From the NCBI GenBank assembly GCA_017410585.1, contig JAFQQM010000037.1, forward strand, positions 1-64,000: DNA of 64,000 nucleotides, given 5' to 3'. Positions within the stretch are counted from its first letter, which is position 1. The number at the start of each line of letters is the position of its first letter. The notes under the pieces were generated by a model. That model saw nothing but the letters and a program-made list of their open reading frames with translations, made no database searches and was not told the origin of the DNA. Positions 7,018 to 16,600 of this stretch are shown piece by piece. This stretch comes from Clostridia bacterium (GTDB lineage Bacteria > Bacillota > Clostridia > Oscillospirales > Acutalibacteraceae). The position numbers and the translations under genes are program-made.

Positions 7018-9185
7018 AAACGATGTTGGATTATGCTAAGGTATTGGCCGAACAATTCGAGGTCAAAGAACTGTACGTGCAAAACATTATGGCTTTGCTG
7101 GATGAGGGCAACACCATTCCGTTTATTGCCCGCTACCGTAAAGAACAGCACGGTACGATGGACGATCAGACCATCCGCCGTATTGCGGAGCGTTTGGAAT
7201 ATCTGCGGGGGCTGGATGCTCGCCGTGAGGAAGTCCGCAACGCCATTGTCAATCAAGAGAAGATGACCGACGAGATCGCCGACGCGCTGGACAAAGCCGC
7301 GACCTTGGCCGAGATCGAGGACATCTACCGCCCGTTTAAGCAGAAACGCCGTACCCGTGCTTCGGTGGCGAAGGAACGTGGATTGGAACCGCTCGCCGAT
7401 GCGATCCGTCTCGGTCAGATGACCGGTGGCGATCCGCGCCAACTGGCCGAGCCGTTTGTGGATGCGGAGAAAGAAGTACCGGATATCGAGGCGGCGTTGG
7501 CCGGCGCCAACGATATCCTTGCCGAGCAGATCTCGGACGATGCGGAGATCCGTAAGCGCATCCGTAATCTGATGCGGATGAACGGTATTCTGCATACCGT
7601 CGCTCCCAAGCCGGATGAAAACTCCGTCTACGCCCGCTTTGACGATTACAGTGAAGCGGTGCGTAGGACCGCCGGACACCGCGTGTTGGCGATCGACCGT
7701 GCGGAAAAAGAGGAATACCTTCGCGTTTCGATCGAGATGGACGACGAGCGTCCGCTCCGTGCCATCCGCAGTGTGGCGGTAGTGGGGGAAAACGCCTGCT
7801 CCGATTTTGTGATGGCGGCGGGCGAGGATGCCTACCACCGTCTCATCTACCCCTCGGTGGAGCGCGAGATCCGCAACGAACTGACCGATGCCGCCGCCGA
7901 AGCGGCCATCCGCGTGTTCGGTGATAACCTGCACCAGTTGCTGATGCAACCGCCGGTCAAGGGTCAGGTCACCATCGGTCTGGACCCCGGTTTCCGTACC
8001 GGTTGCAAACTGGCGGTGGTGGATGCTACCGGCCGTGTGTTGGATACGGCGGTCATCTATCCCACCCATTCGGCGGCACAGATCGAGAAATCCAAGCAGG
8101 TTTTGAAGGATAAGATCACCCGCCACAAGGCGACGGTCATTGCCATCGGCAACGGCACTGCCTCCCGCGAGACCGAACAGTTTACGGCGGCGGTACTGCG
8201 GGAGATCCCGCAAAAGGTGGCGTACGTCATCGTGAACGAAGCGGGTGCTTCGGTGTATTCCGCTTCGCCCGCGGCCGCGGCCGAGATGCCGGACTTTGAC
8301 CTGACGTTGCGTAGTGCGGTGTCCATCGCCCGCCGTTTGCAAGATCCGCTGGCGGAACTGGTCAAGATCGAGCCGAAAGCGATCGGTGTCGGTCAGTACC
8401 AGCACGATATGCCGCAAAAGCAACTGACTGCTACGTTGGACGGTGTGGTGGAGGATTGCGTCAACGAGGTGGGCGCCGACCTCAACACCGCGTCGGCCGC
8501 GTTGCTGTCCCATATTTCGGGTCTCAACGCGACGCTGTGCAAAAACATCGTCGCCTACCGTGAAGAAAACGGCGCTTTCGCCACCCGTGCGGAACTGAAA
8601 AAAGTGCCGAAACTCGGGCCGAAAGCCTTTGAACAGTGCGCCGGCTTCCTCCGTGTCACCGAATCCGCCGATCCGCTGGATCATACCGCCGTCCACCCCG
8701 AATCCTACAGCGTGGCTAAAGCACTGTTGGCGCATTTCGGGTTAAAGGTGGCCGACGTGGCCAAGGGCAATCTGTCTGCGCTGACCGACGGTGTCGCCCG
8801 CGAAGGTCTGACCTCGCTGGCCGAGAAACTGGGGGTCGGTGAACCGACCCTGCAGGATATTTTGAAGGAACTGATCAAACCGGGTCGTGACCCGCGTGAC
8901 GAACTGCCGCCACCGATGCTCCGTCACGACGTGATGCAACTGGAAGACCTGACCGAGGGAATGCAACTGAAAGGCACCGTCCGCAACGTCATCGACTTCG
9001 GTGCGTTCGTGGATATCGGTGTCCATCAGGACGGTCTGGTGCATATCTCCCAGATCGGGGATAAATTCATCAAGCATCCGTCCGAGGCATTGAAAGTCGG
9101 AGACATCGTCACGGTCAAGATCCTGTCGGTGGACGTCAAGAAAAAACGCATCGGACTGACCATGAAAGGTGTCCCGCAATCCTAA
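7014..9185 (+). CDS. tex: Tex-family S1 RNA-binding protein
   Basis: Tex (YhgF) is a nucleic acid-binding protein of the Spt6 family implicated in transcription, RNA decay and stress tolerance. The 723-residue protein has the N-terminal helical domain (NTIPFIARYRKEQHGTMDD) and the YqgF/RNase H-like domain (GLDPGFRTGCKLAVVD near residues 322-337). Helix-hairpin-helix repeats (VAYREENGAFATRAELKKV) and a C-terminal S1 domain (LKGTVRNVIDFGAFVDIGV) follow. Length is normal. Its ATG overlaps the upstream stop by four bases; an in-frame ATG at 7023 is equally possible. A strong terminator follows immediately. Confidence 0.96.
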   Translation: MKTMLDYAKVLAEQFEVKELYVQNIMALLDEGNTIPFIARYRKEQHGTMDDQTIRRIAERLEYLRGLDARREEVRNAIVNQEKMTDEIADALDKAATLAEIEDIYRPFKQKRRTRASVAKERGLEPLADAIRLGQMTGGDPRQLAEPFVDAEKEVPDIEAALAGANDILAEQISDDAEIRKRIRNLMRMNGILHTVAPKPDENSVYARFDDYSEAVRRTAGHRVLAIDRAEKEEYLRVSIEMDDERPLRAIRSVAVVGENACSDFVMAAGEDAYHRLIYPSVEREIRNELTDAAAEAAIRVFGDNLHQLLMQPPVKGQVTIGLDPGFRTGCKLAVVDATGRVLDTAVIYPTHSAAQIEKSKQVLKDKITRHKATVIAIGNGTASRETEQFTAAVLREIPQKVAYVIVNEAGASVYSASPAAAAEMPDFDLTLRSAVSIARRLQDPLAELVKIEPKAIGVGQYQHDMPQKQLTATLDGVVEDCVNEVGADLNTASAALLSHISGLNATLCKNIVAYREENGAFATRAELKKVPKLGPKAFEQCAGFLRVTESADPLDHTAVHPESYSVAKALLAHFGLKVADVAKGNLSALTDGVAREGLTSLAEKLGVGEPTLQDILKELIKPGRDPRDELPPPMLRHDVMQLEDLTEGMQLKGTVRNVIDFGAFVDIGVHQDGLVHISQIGDKFIKHPSEALKVGDIVTVKILSVDVKKKRIGLTMKGVPQS

Positions 9186-9192
9186 AGCATAC

Positions 9193-9220
9193 AAAGAAAG
9201 CCGCAGTTGCGGCTTTCTTT
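9193..9220. terminator. Bidirectional terminator between tex and the HAD-DUF1015 gene
   Basis: AAAGAAAGCCGC (9193-9204) pairs perfectly with GCGGCTTTCTTT (9209-9220) around an AGTT loop, with a T tract on the plus side and A-rich sequence on the left. It serves both convergent genes. Confidence 0.9.
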
Positions 9221-9222
9221 TT

Positions 9223-11043
9223 TTATCGGATCTTGCGTCCTTCGATATAATACCGCTTGCTTTGCGCTTCACCGATCGAGAAGGTCTTGCGCGGCAACGC
9301 GCCGTCGTGCAATATGGCGGGGAAGAGGTCATCCTTTTCCATACCGTCAAACAGAAATCCGATGGCATTCTCCTGCTGTGCCAAGGCTTTGGTGCTGTCG
9401 ATACCGTGGATGTAATCCACCGTTACTTCGGGATGTTTGGCTACGTAGGCATCCAAAAAATCCTGTAACGATCCGACGGTCAGATGTTGGGTCGGATGCG
9501 CCACGGTCAGCGTGCCGCGGCCGCTTGCCGAGATCCACTCGATCTCCTGCGGTCGTTCGTCGGTCGGCTCGCCGGCGGCAAACGCCGTTTCCATTTCGGC
9601 AAGAAGCGCCGGCACGTCCGCATGAAATACCACGCGATAGATGGGCTCAAACTCCATCGAACGGTCGTGAATGTTGACCAACTCAACCAGCGAATAGCGG
9701 TTGAGCGGGTTGGGATGATTCTGATAGCAGGTCTTGGCGGTGACCAGCGAATGGTTGCCGTCACCCACCGCAAACAGCATCGAGCGATCCTGCCCCAGAA
9801 CCCCCAATGCCGCCAAGATCCGATCCTGCTGTTCTTTGCCGACCAGATAACCGCGGATCGATCCGCCGCCTTGCATCAGCGTGCATTCGTACAGCAACGG
9901 CAACGCCGCCTTTTCAAGCGGCTCAATGACCGTTTTCCGTTCATCGTCTACCAATAACAGCACGTGCGGCAGTTCCATCGGTGCGTTTTCGCGGATATGC
10001 ACGCGCGGCGGGATACGGGAAGCGACCCAGCCTTCGGTAGCGCGAATACGCGCTTCTTTGTCGCGCTCGTAACTGTACTCTTCCAGATCGATCGCACCGA
10101 CCAGACCGTGGCGTACCTGCCCGTTAGGCAACGTTCGCTCTACGTAGATCATCGCCTCGCGGTAGGTCTCCAACAGATCGCTTTCCAAATAAGCGGCCAT
10201 CGTCTGATTGATGGCGGCGATCCGTTTTTCCGGCTCGTTTTCGAGATAGACTTCGGGGAACACCAACCGTAAAGCCGACGGTGCGTCACCGACCGTTTGC
10301 TCTGCTCCCGCCCAATAATCCGGTTCGGAGGTGAACTGGTCGCAGGCGATCACCGCCCATTTGTCAAAGCCACCCTTCGGTAACAAAATATCGGCGGGAT
10401 AAAACGGCACTCGGCCGAAAAACGCCTCGGCTCTTGCCGGCAACTCGGCAAAGGTCGACAGTGCCGGTACGACGTGATCGATCGTACCGTAGCCGTAGGC
10501 GGCGTGCACAAACGGCACTCCCGCCTCTTCGGCGGCGTAGCAATCGTTTTGCGTATCGCCGACGTAGATGGCCGGCGGATTGCCGTGCCGCTCCAATAGC
10601 AGACGAATATTATAGGATTTCGGTTTGCCGGTGTTTCCAAAACACTCGATATCCACAAAATATTTTTCCAATTTGTGCGCTTGCAAAAACGCTTCAATAT
10701 ACCCGCAATGGCAGTTGCTGACCACCGCCAACGCATACCGTTTGGAGAGTACTTCCAACGTTTCTTCCAGTTGCGGATACAGCGTACCGCCCACTTCGGC
10801 GAGATAAGCGTTCTCGCAGTCGGTACATTGCGCCATCATCTCTTCGCGGATATCTTGACTGTAATGGGGCAAAAACTGGGCGGCGATGGCGTCCATCGTC
10901 TGACCCATCAAACGGCGCATCCATTCGCCGGTCATTCGCTCGGGCAGACCCATCTTTTCCATCGCGACGTTCCAAGAATGCGAAACGCTGTCGGACGCTT
11001 CCCACAGCGTGCCGTCCAGATCAAACAAAATCATCTTTTCCAT
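9223..11043 (-). CDS. HAD hydrolase fused to DUF1015 protein
   Basis: This 607-residue protein joins two families that are usually separate. Residues 1 to about 210 form a haloacid dehalogenase phosphatase: motif I ILFDLDGTLW, motif II AVVSNCHCG, a lysine in KPKSYNIRLL, and motif III/IV IYVGDTQNDCYAAEEAG. From about residue 215 to the end is a full DUF1015 protein (DKWAVIACDQFTSEPDYW, FAVGDGNHSLVTAKTCY, and the terminal LPRKTFSIGEAQSKRYYIEG). The first half is phosphoglycolate-phosphatase-like; DUF1015 has no settled function. I see no stop or frameshift at the junction. The ATG at 11043 has AAAGGAG at a slightly long spacing of 11. Confidence 0.85.
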   Translation of the reverse strand: MEKMILFDLDGTLWEASDSVSHSWNVAMEKMGLPERMTGEWMRRLMGQTMDAIAAQFLPHYSQDIREEMMAQCTDCENAYLAEVGGTLYPQLEETLEVLSKRYALAVVSNCHCGYIEAFLQAHKLEKYFVDIECFGNTGKPKSYNIRLLLERHGNPPAIYVGDTQNDCYAAEEAGVPFVHAAYGYGTIDHVVPALSTFAELPARAEAFFGRVPFYPADILLPKGGFDKWAVIACDQFTSEPDYWAGAEQTVGDAPSALRLVFPEVYLENEPEKRIAAINQTMAAYLESDLLETYREAMIYVERTLPNGQVRHGLVGAIDLEEYSYERDKEARIRATEGWVASRIPPRVHIRENAPMELPHVLLLVDDERKTVIEPLEKAALPLLYECTLMQGGGSIRGYLVGKEQQDRILAALGVLGQDRSMLFAVGDGNHSLVTAKTCYQNHPNPLNRYSLVELVNIHDRSMEFEPIYRVVFHADVPALLAEMETAFAAGEPTDERPQEIEWISASGRGTLTVAHPTQHLTVGSLQDFLDAYVAKHPEVTVDYIHGIDSTKALAQQENAIGFLFDGMEKDDLFPAILHDGALPRKTFSIGEAQSKRYYIEGRKIR

Positions 11044-11077
11044 GAGCAAAACGCTCCTTTCGGTAGACACTTGTTAC

Positions 11078-11106
11078 AGTTTACCACAGTTTTATCCGAT
11101 ATGCAA
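11078..11106 (-). promoter_or_regulatory. Promoter of the HAD-DUF1015 gene
   Basis: On the minus strand, TTGCAT (11101-11106), 17 bases, then TAAACT (11078-11083). It sits just past the metal ATPase stop, so the fusion gene is probably transcribed separately from the metal operon. Confidence 0.6.
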
Positions 11107-11112
11107 GAGACT

Positions 11113-12957
11113 TTATCCATCTACTTTCAACGCGCGCATCGCGTTTAAAATAGCCAGCACGCAAACGCCGACGTCCGCAAACACCGCCAAATACAGATTT
11201 CCCAGTCCGACGGCACTAAGCGCCATCACCGCCACCTTCACCGCCAGCGAGAAGAAAATGTTCTGGCGGACGATGCGCATCGTTTTGCGGGCAATTTTTA
11301 TGGCTACCGCCAGTTTTTCCGGCTTGTCGTCCATCAGTACCACGTCTGCCGCCTCAATAGCGGCATCACTCCCCAGTGCGCCCATGGCCACGCCGATATC
11401 GGCGCGGGACAGCACCGGCGCATCGTTGATACCGTCACCGACGTACAGCAACTTGCCGTCAGCGGATAACCGCTTTTCCACCTCGATGACCTTGTCGGCG
11501 GGCAGTAACTCGGCACAGACCTCGTCGATACCGACCGCCGCCGCTACCGCATCGGCCGTTTCGCGGCGGTCACCGGTCAACATACACACCCGACGCACAC
11601 CGGCGGCTTTCCAAGCCGCCACCGCTTCGGCGGCACCTTCCTTTAATCGGTCGGCAATGACGACGTGACCGGCAAAAGTCCCGTCCACCGCCACGTACAG
11701 CACCGTGCCGATCGCATCGGACGCTGTAAAGGGAATTTTCTTTTCATTCATCAACTTTTGATTACCCACCAAGACGGTCTGTCCGTTGACGGTGGCTTGG
11801 ATACCCTTGCCGGAAAACTCCGTTACCGTTGATACTACGGTGTTTTTGTCGATGTCGATCGCCCGTTTCAGCGCCTCGGCGATGGGGTGGGACGAACCGC
11901 TTTCAGCGGCGGCCGTCAACTGCAAAAGTTGCTCATCTGTAAAGTTTAAAGCGTTTACAGAAACCACTTCAAAGTTGCCCTTGGTGATGGTGCCGGTCTT
12001 ATCGGTCACCACCGTTTTTACCCGTTCAAGGGCTTCCAAAAATATACCCCCCTTGACCAAAATGCCGGCTTTGGAGGCCGCACCGATACCGCCAAAGAAG
12101 GTCATCGGGACCGAAATGACCAACGCGCAGGGGCAGGACACGACCAAGAAGTTCAGTGCCCGCCCGATCCATTCGCCAAAGCCGCCGACAAACAACGGCG
12201 GCAACACCGCCAACAAGACGGCCGACGCCACCACGATGGGGGTGTATACACGGGCAAAACGAGTGACGACGTTTTCGCTGGTGGCTTTCCGTTCGGCGGC
12301 GGTTTCCACCAGTTCCAGCACTTTGGCAACGGTCGATTCGCCGTAGCGGTGGGTGACCGTAACGGTCAATAAGCCGGTCTGATTGATGCAACCGCTGATC
12401 ACGGCATCGCCGGCGGTCACCTGCCGCGGTACCGGCTCGCCGGTCAAGGCGGCGGTATCCAACAGCGAGCACCCTTCACTCACCACGCCGTCTAACGGCA
12501 CACGGTCACCCGGCAACAGCCGCACCGTCTCGCCGACCGCCACGTCTTCGGGGGATACGTTCGCCCATTCGCCGTCCCTCCATACGGTGGCGGTCTCGGG
12601 GCAGATATCCATCAAGGCCGCGATCGACCGGCGGCTCTTGCCGACGGCTATACTTTGGAACAACTCGCCGACCTGATAAAACAGCATCACAAACACCGCT
12701 TCGGCGTATTCCCCCAGTGCTAACGCGCCAACCGTGGCGATGCCCATCAGGAAATTTTCATCCAACATCTGTCCGGCGGCGACTCCACGGGCGGCATCCC
12801 ACAATACACGGTAGCCCACCGCCGCATAGGGGAGGAGATACAGCAGGTATTCCCCCCACCACGGCAACGGAAACAACCGACCGATCACCGCGGCCACAGC
12901 CAGTAGCCCCGTTGCGGCCAAAATGCGCCACAACGCTCTTTTCTGTTTCTTTGTCAT
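11113..12957 (-). CDS. Zn/Cd/Pb-type P1B-ATPase exporter
   Basis: The 614-residue membrane pump would expel divalent soft metals using ATP. It has the TGEPVPR actuator loop, SCPCALVISVP in transmembrane helix 6 (CPC at residues 275-277), the phosphorylated Asp of DKTGT at 319, the HPIAEAL motif and GDGINDAPVL. The last helices carry FSLAVKVAV (Lys) and FADVGVCVL (DxG), which are the hallmarks of the Zn/Cd/Pb subgroup rather than copper pumps. There is no N-terminal metal-binding domain; that part is supplied by the separate HMA gene just upstream. Regulator, HMA protein and pump form one operon. The exact ion is uncertain. Confidence 0.93.
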   Translation of the reverse strand: MTKKQKRALWRILAATGLLAVAAVIGRLFPLPWWGEYLLYLLPYAAVGYRVLWDAARGVAAGQMLDENFLMGIATVGALALGEYAEAVFVMLFYQVGELFQSIAVGKSRRSIAALMDICPETATVWRDGEWANVSPEDVAVGETVRLLPGDRVPLDGVVSEGCSLLDTAALTGEPVPRQVTAGDAVISGCINQTGLLTVTVTHRYGESTVAKVLELVETAAERKATSENVVTRFARVYTPIVVASAVLLAVLPPLFVGGFGEWIGRALNFLVVSCPCALVISVPMTFFGGIGAASKAGILVKGGIFLEALERVKTVVTDKTGTITKGNFEVVSVNALNFTDEQLLQLTAAAESGSSHPIAEALKRAIDIDKNTVVSTVTEFSGKGIQATVNGQTVLVGNQKLMNEKKIPFTASDAIGTVLYVAVDGTFAGHVVIADRLKEGAAEAVAAWKAAGVRRVCMLTGDRRETADAVAAAVGIDEVCAELLPADKVIEVEKRLSADGKLLYVGDGINDAPVLSRADIGVAMGALGSDAAIEAADVVLMDDKPEKLAVAIKIARKTMRIVRQNIFFSLAVKVAVMALSAVGLGNLYLAVFADVGVCVLAILNAMRALKVDG

Positions 12958-12967
12958 TTTTCCCGCC

Positions 12968-13186
12968 TCAGAACACGATGCGGCAATCCGGCTCGATCTT
13001 TCTACAGATCTTCGCCGCCTGCTGCAAGATCTCGTCAAACTTTTCGTCTTCCGCTTCCAGCGTCAGTTTCTGGGTCATAAAACTAATGCTTGCACCGGTC
13101 ACACCCGATAACTTGCGAATGGCCTCTTCCATCTTGGCGGCGCAATGTGCGCAATCCAATTCTTCCAAACGATAGGTCTTTTTCAT
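12968..13186 (-). CDS. Stand-alone heavy-metal-associated (HMA) domain protein
   Basis: This 72-residue protein is a single ferredoxin-like HMA domain with the metal-binding loop ELDCAHCAAKMEEAI (Cys12 and Cys15). It probably binds or passes the metal to the ATPase encoded ten bases downstream, replacing the missing N-terminal domain of that pump. An AGGAGG site lies upstream of ATG 13186; an in-frame ATG at 13207 would overlap the regulator stop and lacks such a site. No other domain is present. Confidence 0.9.
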   Translation of the reverse strand: MKKTYRLEELDCAHCAAKMEEAIRKLSGVTGASISFMTQKLTLEAEDEKFDEILQQAAKICRKIEPDCRIVF

Positions 13187-13199
13187 CGTAACCGCCTCC

Positions 13200-13562
13200 T
13201 TATTCATTGATATGCTCAAATCCAAGCGCCAATATCTCGTGTACGTGGTCATCCGCCAACGCGTAAAACACCGTTTTTCCCTCGCGGCGATATTTGACCA
13301 AACGCGCTTGCTTGAGTACCCGCAACTGATGGGAGATAGCGGACATACTCATCGAAAGCGCCCCTGCGATATCGCAGACGCACAATTCGCCGTCCAGTAA
13401 CGCATACAGGATTTTGATGCGGGTGGAATCCCCGAACATCTTGTAAAGTTCCGCCAATTCATACAGCGTGTCTTCGTCCGGCATCCGTTCGCAGACCGCC
13501 GCCTGCATCGCCGGATGTTCCTCATGTACAGCGCAGACCGCGCCGCGTAATTCCTCATCCAT
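13200..13562 (-). CDS. ArsR/SmtB-family metal sensor, CadC-like
   Basis: This 120-residue winged-helix repressor should release DNA when it binds metal. It carries both known sites of the family: the alpha3 motif ELCVCD (Cys61, Cys63) with N-terminal Cys10 and Cys24, as in CadC, and a full alpha5 motif D104-x-H106-x10-H117-x2-E120, as in SmtB/CzrA. The recognition region is SMSAISHQLRVLKQA. A GGAGG site seven bases upstream fixes ATG 13562; it is the first gene of the regulator-HMA-ATPase operon and probably represses its own promoter. The sensed ions are likely Cd, Pb or Zn by analogy, not shown here. Confidence 0.92.
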   Translation of the reverse strand: MDEELRGAVCAVHEEHPAMQAAVCERMPDEDTLYELAELYKMFGDSTRIKILYALLDGELCVCDIAGALSMSMSAISHQLRVLKQARLVKYRREGKTVFYALADDHVHEILALGFEHINE

Positions 13563-13578
13563 TGCCTTACCTCCAAAC

Positions 13579-13598
13579 ATTTGAACAATTATTCAAAT
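13579..13598. promoter_or_regulatory. Operator of the metal regulator
   Basis: ATTTGAA-CAATTA-TTCAAAT is a perfect 7-bp inverted repeat with a 6-base spacer. It contains TGAA-N6-TTCA, the core recognised by SmtB/CadC-type repressors. It lies just downstream of the predicted start of transcription, so bound repressor would block initiation or early elongation. Confidence 0.85.
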
Positions 13599-13612
13599 AT
13601 AGTTTCGAATAT

Positions 13613-13641
13613 AGTATACCGCCGTTCTCGGCGGATGTCAA
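13613..13641 (-). promoter_or_regulatory. Sigma-A promoter of the metal operon
   Basis: On the minus strand, TTGACA (13636-13641), exactly 17 bases, then TATACT (13613-13618). It lies between the addA terminator and the palindromic operator. Confidence 0.85.
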
Positions 13642-13652
13642 GCGGGGAAAAT

Positions 13653-13689
13653 AAAAAAAGATGCCGACCGGTTTTCGGTCAGCATCTTT
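13653..13689 (-). terminator. Terminator of addA
   Basis: AAAGATGCCGACCG and CGGTCAGCATCTTT pair with one mismatch around GTTTT. On the minus strand the stem is followed by a run of T (complement of 13653-13659). It insulates addA from the metal operon promoter. Confidence 0.85.
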
Positions 13690-13692
13690 CGG

Positions 13693-16600
13693 TTATTTGA
13701 TAGGGCATTCGACCGCCCGATTAAGGGTAAACGACCACAGCAAACATTGCTTGACGGGACGTTCAAAGGCTTTGGCCATTGCCTCGGCGTAGATCTGTAC
13801 CTGCGTGGCGTAACGGTCGCGCAGTTCCGCTTCGGTCTTGACGCGGTCGGTCTTGTAGTCAACGATCAGCAGACCGTCGCTCTCCACCACCACGCAGTCG
13901 GCAACGCCCTGCACCGCCAGCAACTCGGCCGCCGCTTGGCCGGTGAACGCTTTTTCGGGGAACAGTTCTGCGGCCGGACGTTCGGCCACAAACGGCAATT
14001 CCCGATGCACCGATTCGGCGTTTGCCATCCGCTGATACAGTTCGCTTTGGAAAAAGGCTTGCAATCGATCGACCGCCAGACTGTCCGCCTGCTTTTGGGT
14101 CAACCACTGGTTGGCCGCCAACCGATCCCGCTCGGCGGTGACCGATACGGCCGCCGCCGCATAATCCGCAAACTGCATAAATTGATGCATAGCCGTACCG
14201 CGCTCGGCAGGGGTCAACCCGCTTTTTTGCAAAAACGCCGGTGCGGCGGTTGCCACGTAGCGGTCGTCCAATTCGCGGTGCGCGATCGCGGCAACCGCCA
14301 GTTTGTTGGGAATATCCCGCATCTCATAATACGGATACCGCCACGAGACCCGCTCCCGCCAGCCGTCGATGACAGCGGCATCGGCCAGATCCGCAGGGCT
14401 TGCTTCTGCCTGCGTTGCGGCGGTCTCTTCCGGTACCTGCTGCAACACCCGCACCACCATATCCGGTGCGTTGACGTCCACGGCATTCCCTTCGATCTCC
14501 GCCAACGTCCGCAGTGTGCCTGCGGCAGGATGTAACAGCGCCACCGGCATCAGCCAATCGATGTAAGAAGAAGCGGTAGCCACCGCAAATTCCGGCAGTT
14601 GTCCGCTACCTGTCGGGTCGACGGCCAGTTCCTCGGCGGTCCCTTTCAGATTGCGGCAACTGGCAACGATACACAACTTTTCGCGCGCTCGCGTCAGCGC
14701 CACGTACAACATCCGCAATTCTTCTTCAACCTGTTCGATTTTGTAGATCTCGGCGGCGGTACGATGGGTGACGGTGGCGTATTGCAGATAGGTCTCGCTG
14801 TCGTGTAACTTGAGACCGATACCGGCATCCGCATTAAGGATCATCGCTTTATTTAGATCCTGCCGGTTGAATTCCGCTCCCGCACGGGCAAGGAAGACCA
14901 CCGGAAATTCCAAACCTTTGGATTTATGCAACGTAATGATCGAGACGGCGTTGTGGGCGGTGTCACCGCTGAAGGCTTGCCCGATATCCGATCCGGATTC
15001 TTCCAGCCGATCCCACATTCGCACAAAGGCGGACAGACCGCGATAGCCGTTTTCCTCAAAATCGCGTGCCCGTGTGTGCAGGTAACGCAGGTTGGCAACA
15101 CATTGCTTTCCGTTTTTCTGAACACCGTAGATGTTTTCAATGGACAGATCGTTGTAGATCCGTTCGATCAGCCGATCCACCGTCAGCACCGGCGCCAGCA
15201 TCCGCCAACGGTCGGTCTGCTGCAGGAAATTGCGGCATTTTTCTGCTAAAGCGTCTTCGCCGCGAGCGACCTGCCGCAGATTGGCAAACAACGGTGCCTT
15301 CTTGTTGTTGAGGCGGATGAGTGCCAATTCGTCCACCGTAAACCGCCAAAGCGGAGACATCATCGCCGCCACCATAGAGATGTTTAGCGACGGATTATCC
15401 AAAAAGCGGAGCAGTTCCAAGGCTACCTTGACCTCGGCCGCATCCAACAGCGGGCTTCGCCGCTGGCAGACCGCCGGAATGCCTTGCCGTTGCAGTTCTT
15501 TGGCAAAGACTTCACCGTGCCCCTTCACCGAGCGGAGAAGGATGCAGAAATCGCGGTATTGCGCCGGACGGCGATTTTCCTTCTGCCCGACAAGCAACCG
15601 ACCGACCATTCGCTTGATATCGGCGGCGATCACCTTGGCCTCATCGGTATCCACGTCGCCGTCGGTCTCCAAGAAGGTCAGTTCGGTCAGATACTCCCGA
15701 TCGACCGGCTCTTCGTAGATGGCAGAGGGGTTGAGCCGTTCGCTTTCGTCGTATTCGATGCCGCCGATCGACCGTTGCATCACCCGCTTAAACAGATGGT
15801 TGATGGCATCGGTGACCTCATGACGGCTACGGAAATTATTATTCAGCAAAACGGTGGCGGGGTAATGCACACCGTCGTAATCGACACCGCGACTGCGTTG
15901 ATTGATAAACAGTTTGGAGCGCGCTTGACGGAAACCGTAGATGCTCTGTTTGACGTCGCCGACAAAAAACAGGTTTTGCTCGTTGTCGGATACCGCACGG
16001 AAGATGGCATCTTGCACCTCGTTGGTATCCTGATACTCATCGATGAGGATCTCGTCGAACTGTCGGGCGATCTCCGCCGCCAACGGGGTCTTGTTGCCGT
16101 TGTTATCGTACAGCAGATCAAGGGTCAAATGCTCCAGATCGTTGAAATCCAAGCCGTTTTGTTCCCGCTTCTTTTCGGAAAACCGTTGCTTGACCTCGCG
16201 GCAGAGGCTGATGAGCGATCGGATGACCGGTCGGCTCAGTTTGTCGCTTTCGGGATCGCTTTCCATCCAGAAGACCTTCTCAAGGCACTTTTTGTAGCCG
16301 GTACGCAGATTGTCGATCTTTTTTTTGAAATCCGGATCGGTGCCCTTAGGAGCATTGGCCATCGTCACTTCCGGTTTATGATCCAGTTTGTCGGCCAACT
16401 CCTCGACCGGTGCGGTCTCGGTGATGGTCAGCATCTCCTCAAAAAACTGCTTGTTGCACAGTAGCACGGGGATGCGGGTGGCCGCAAAGGGATCTTCGGG
16501 GGAGAGCATCGACAGCGCCCGATCGGTCATATTCAGCGACCGCTGTAATTGCCATCGCAATGTCCGTCGGAACAGCGACTCCTGCACGGCTTGTACCGCC

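Noticed and set aside
6897..8735. Minus-strand open frame of 612 codons
   Set aside because: It is antisense to tex, with a His/Arg/Gln-rich low-information translation and no ribosome site.
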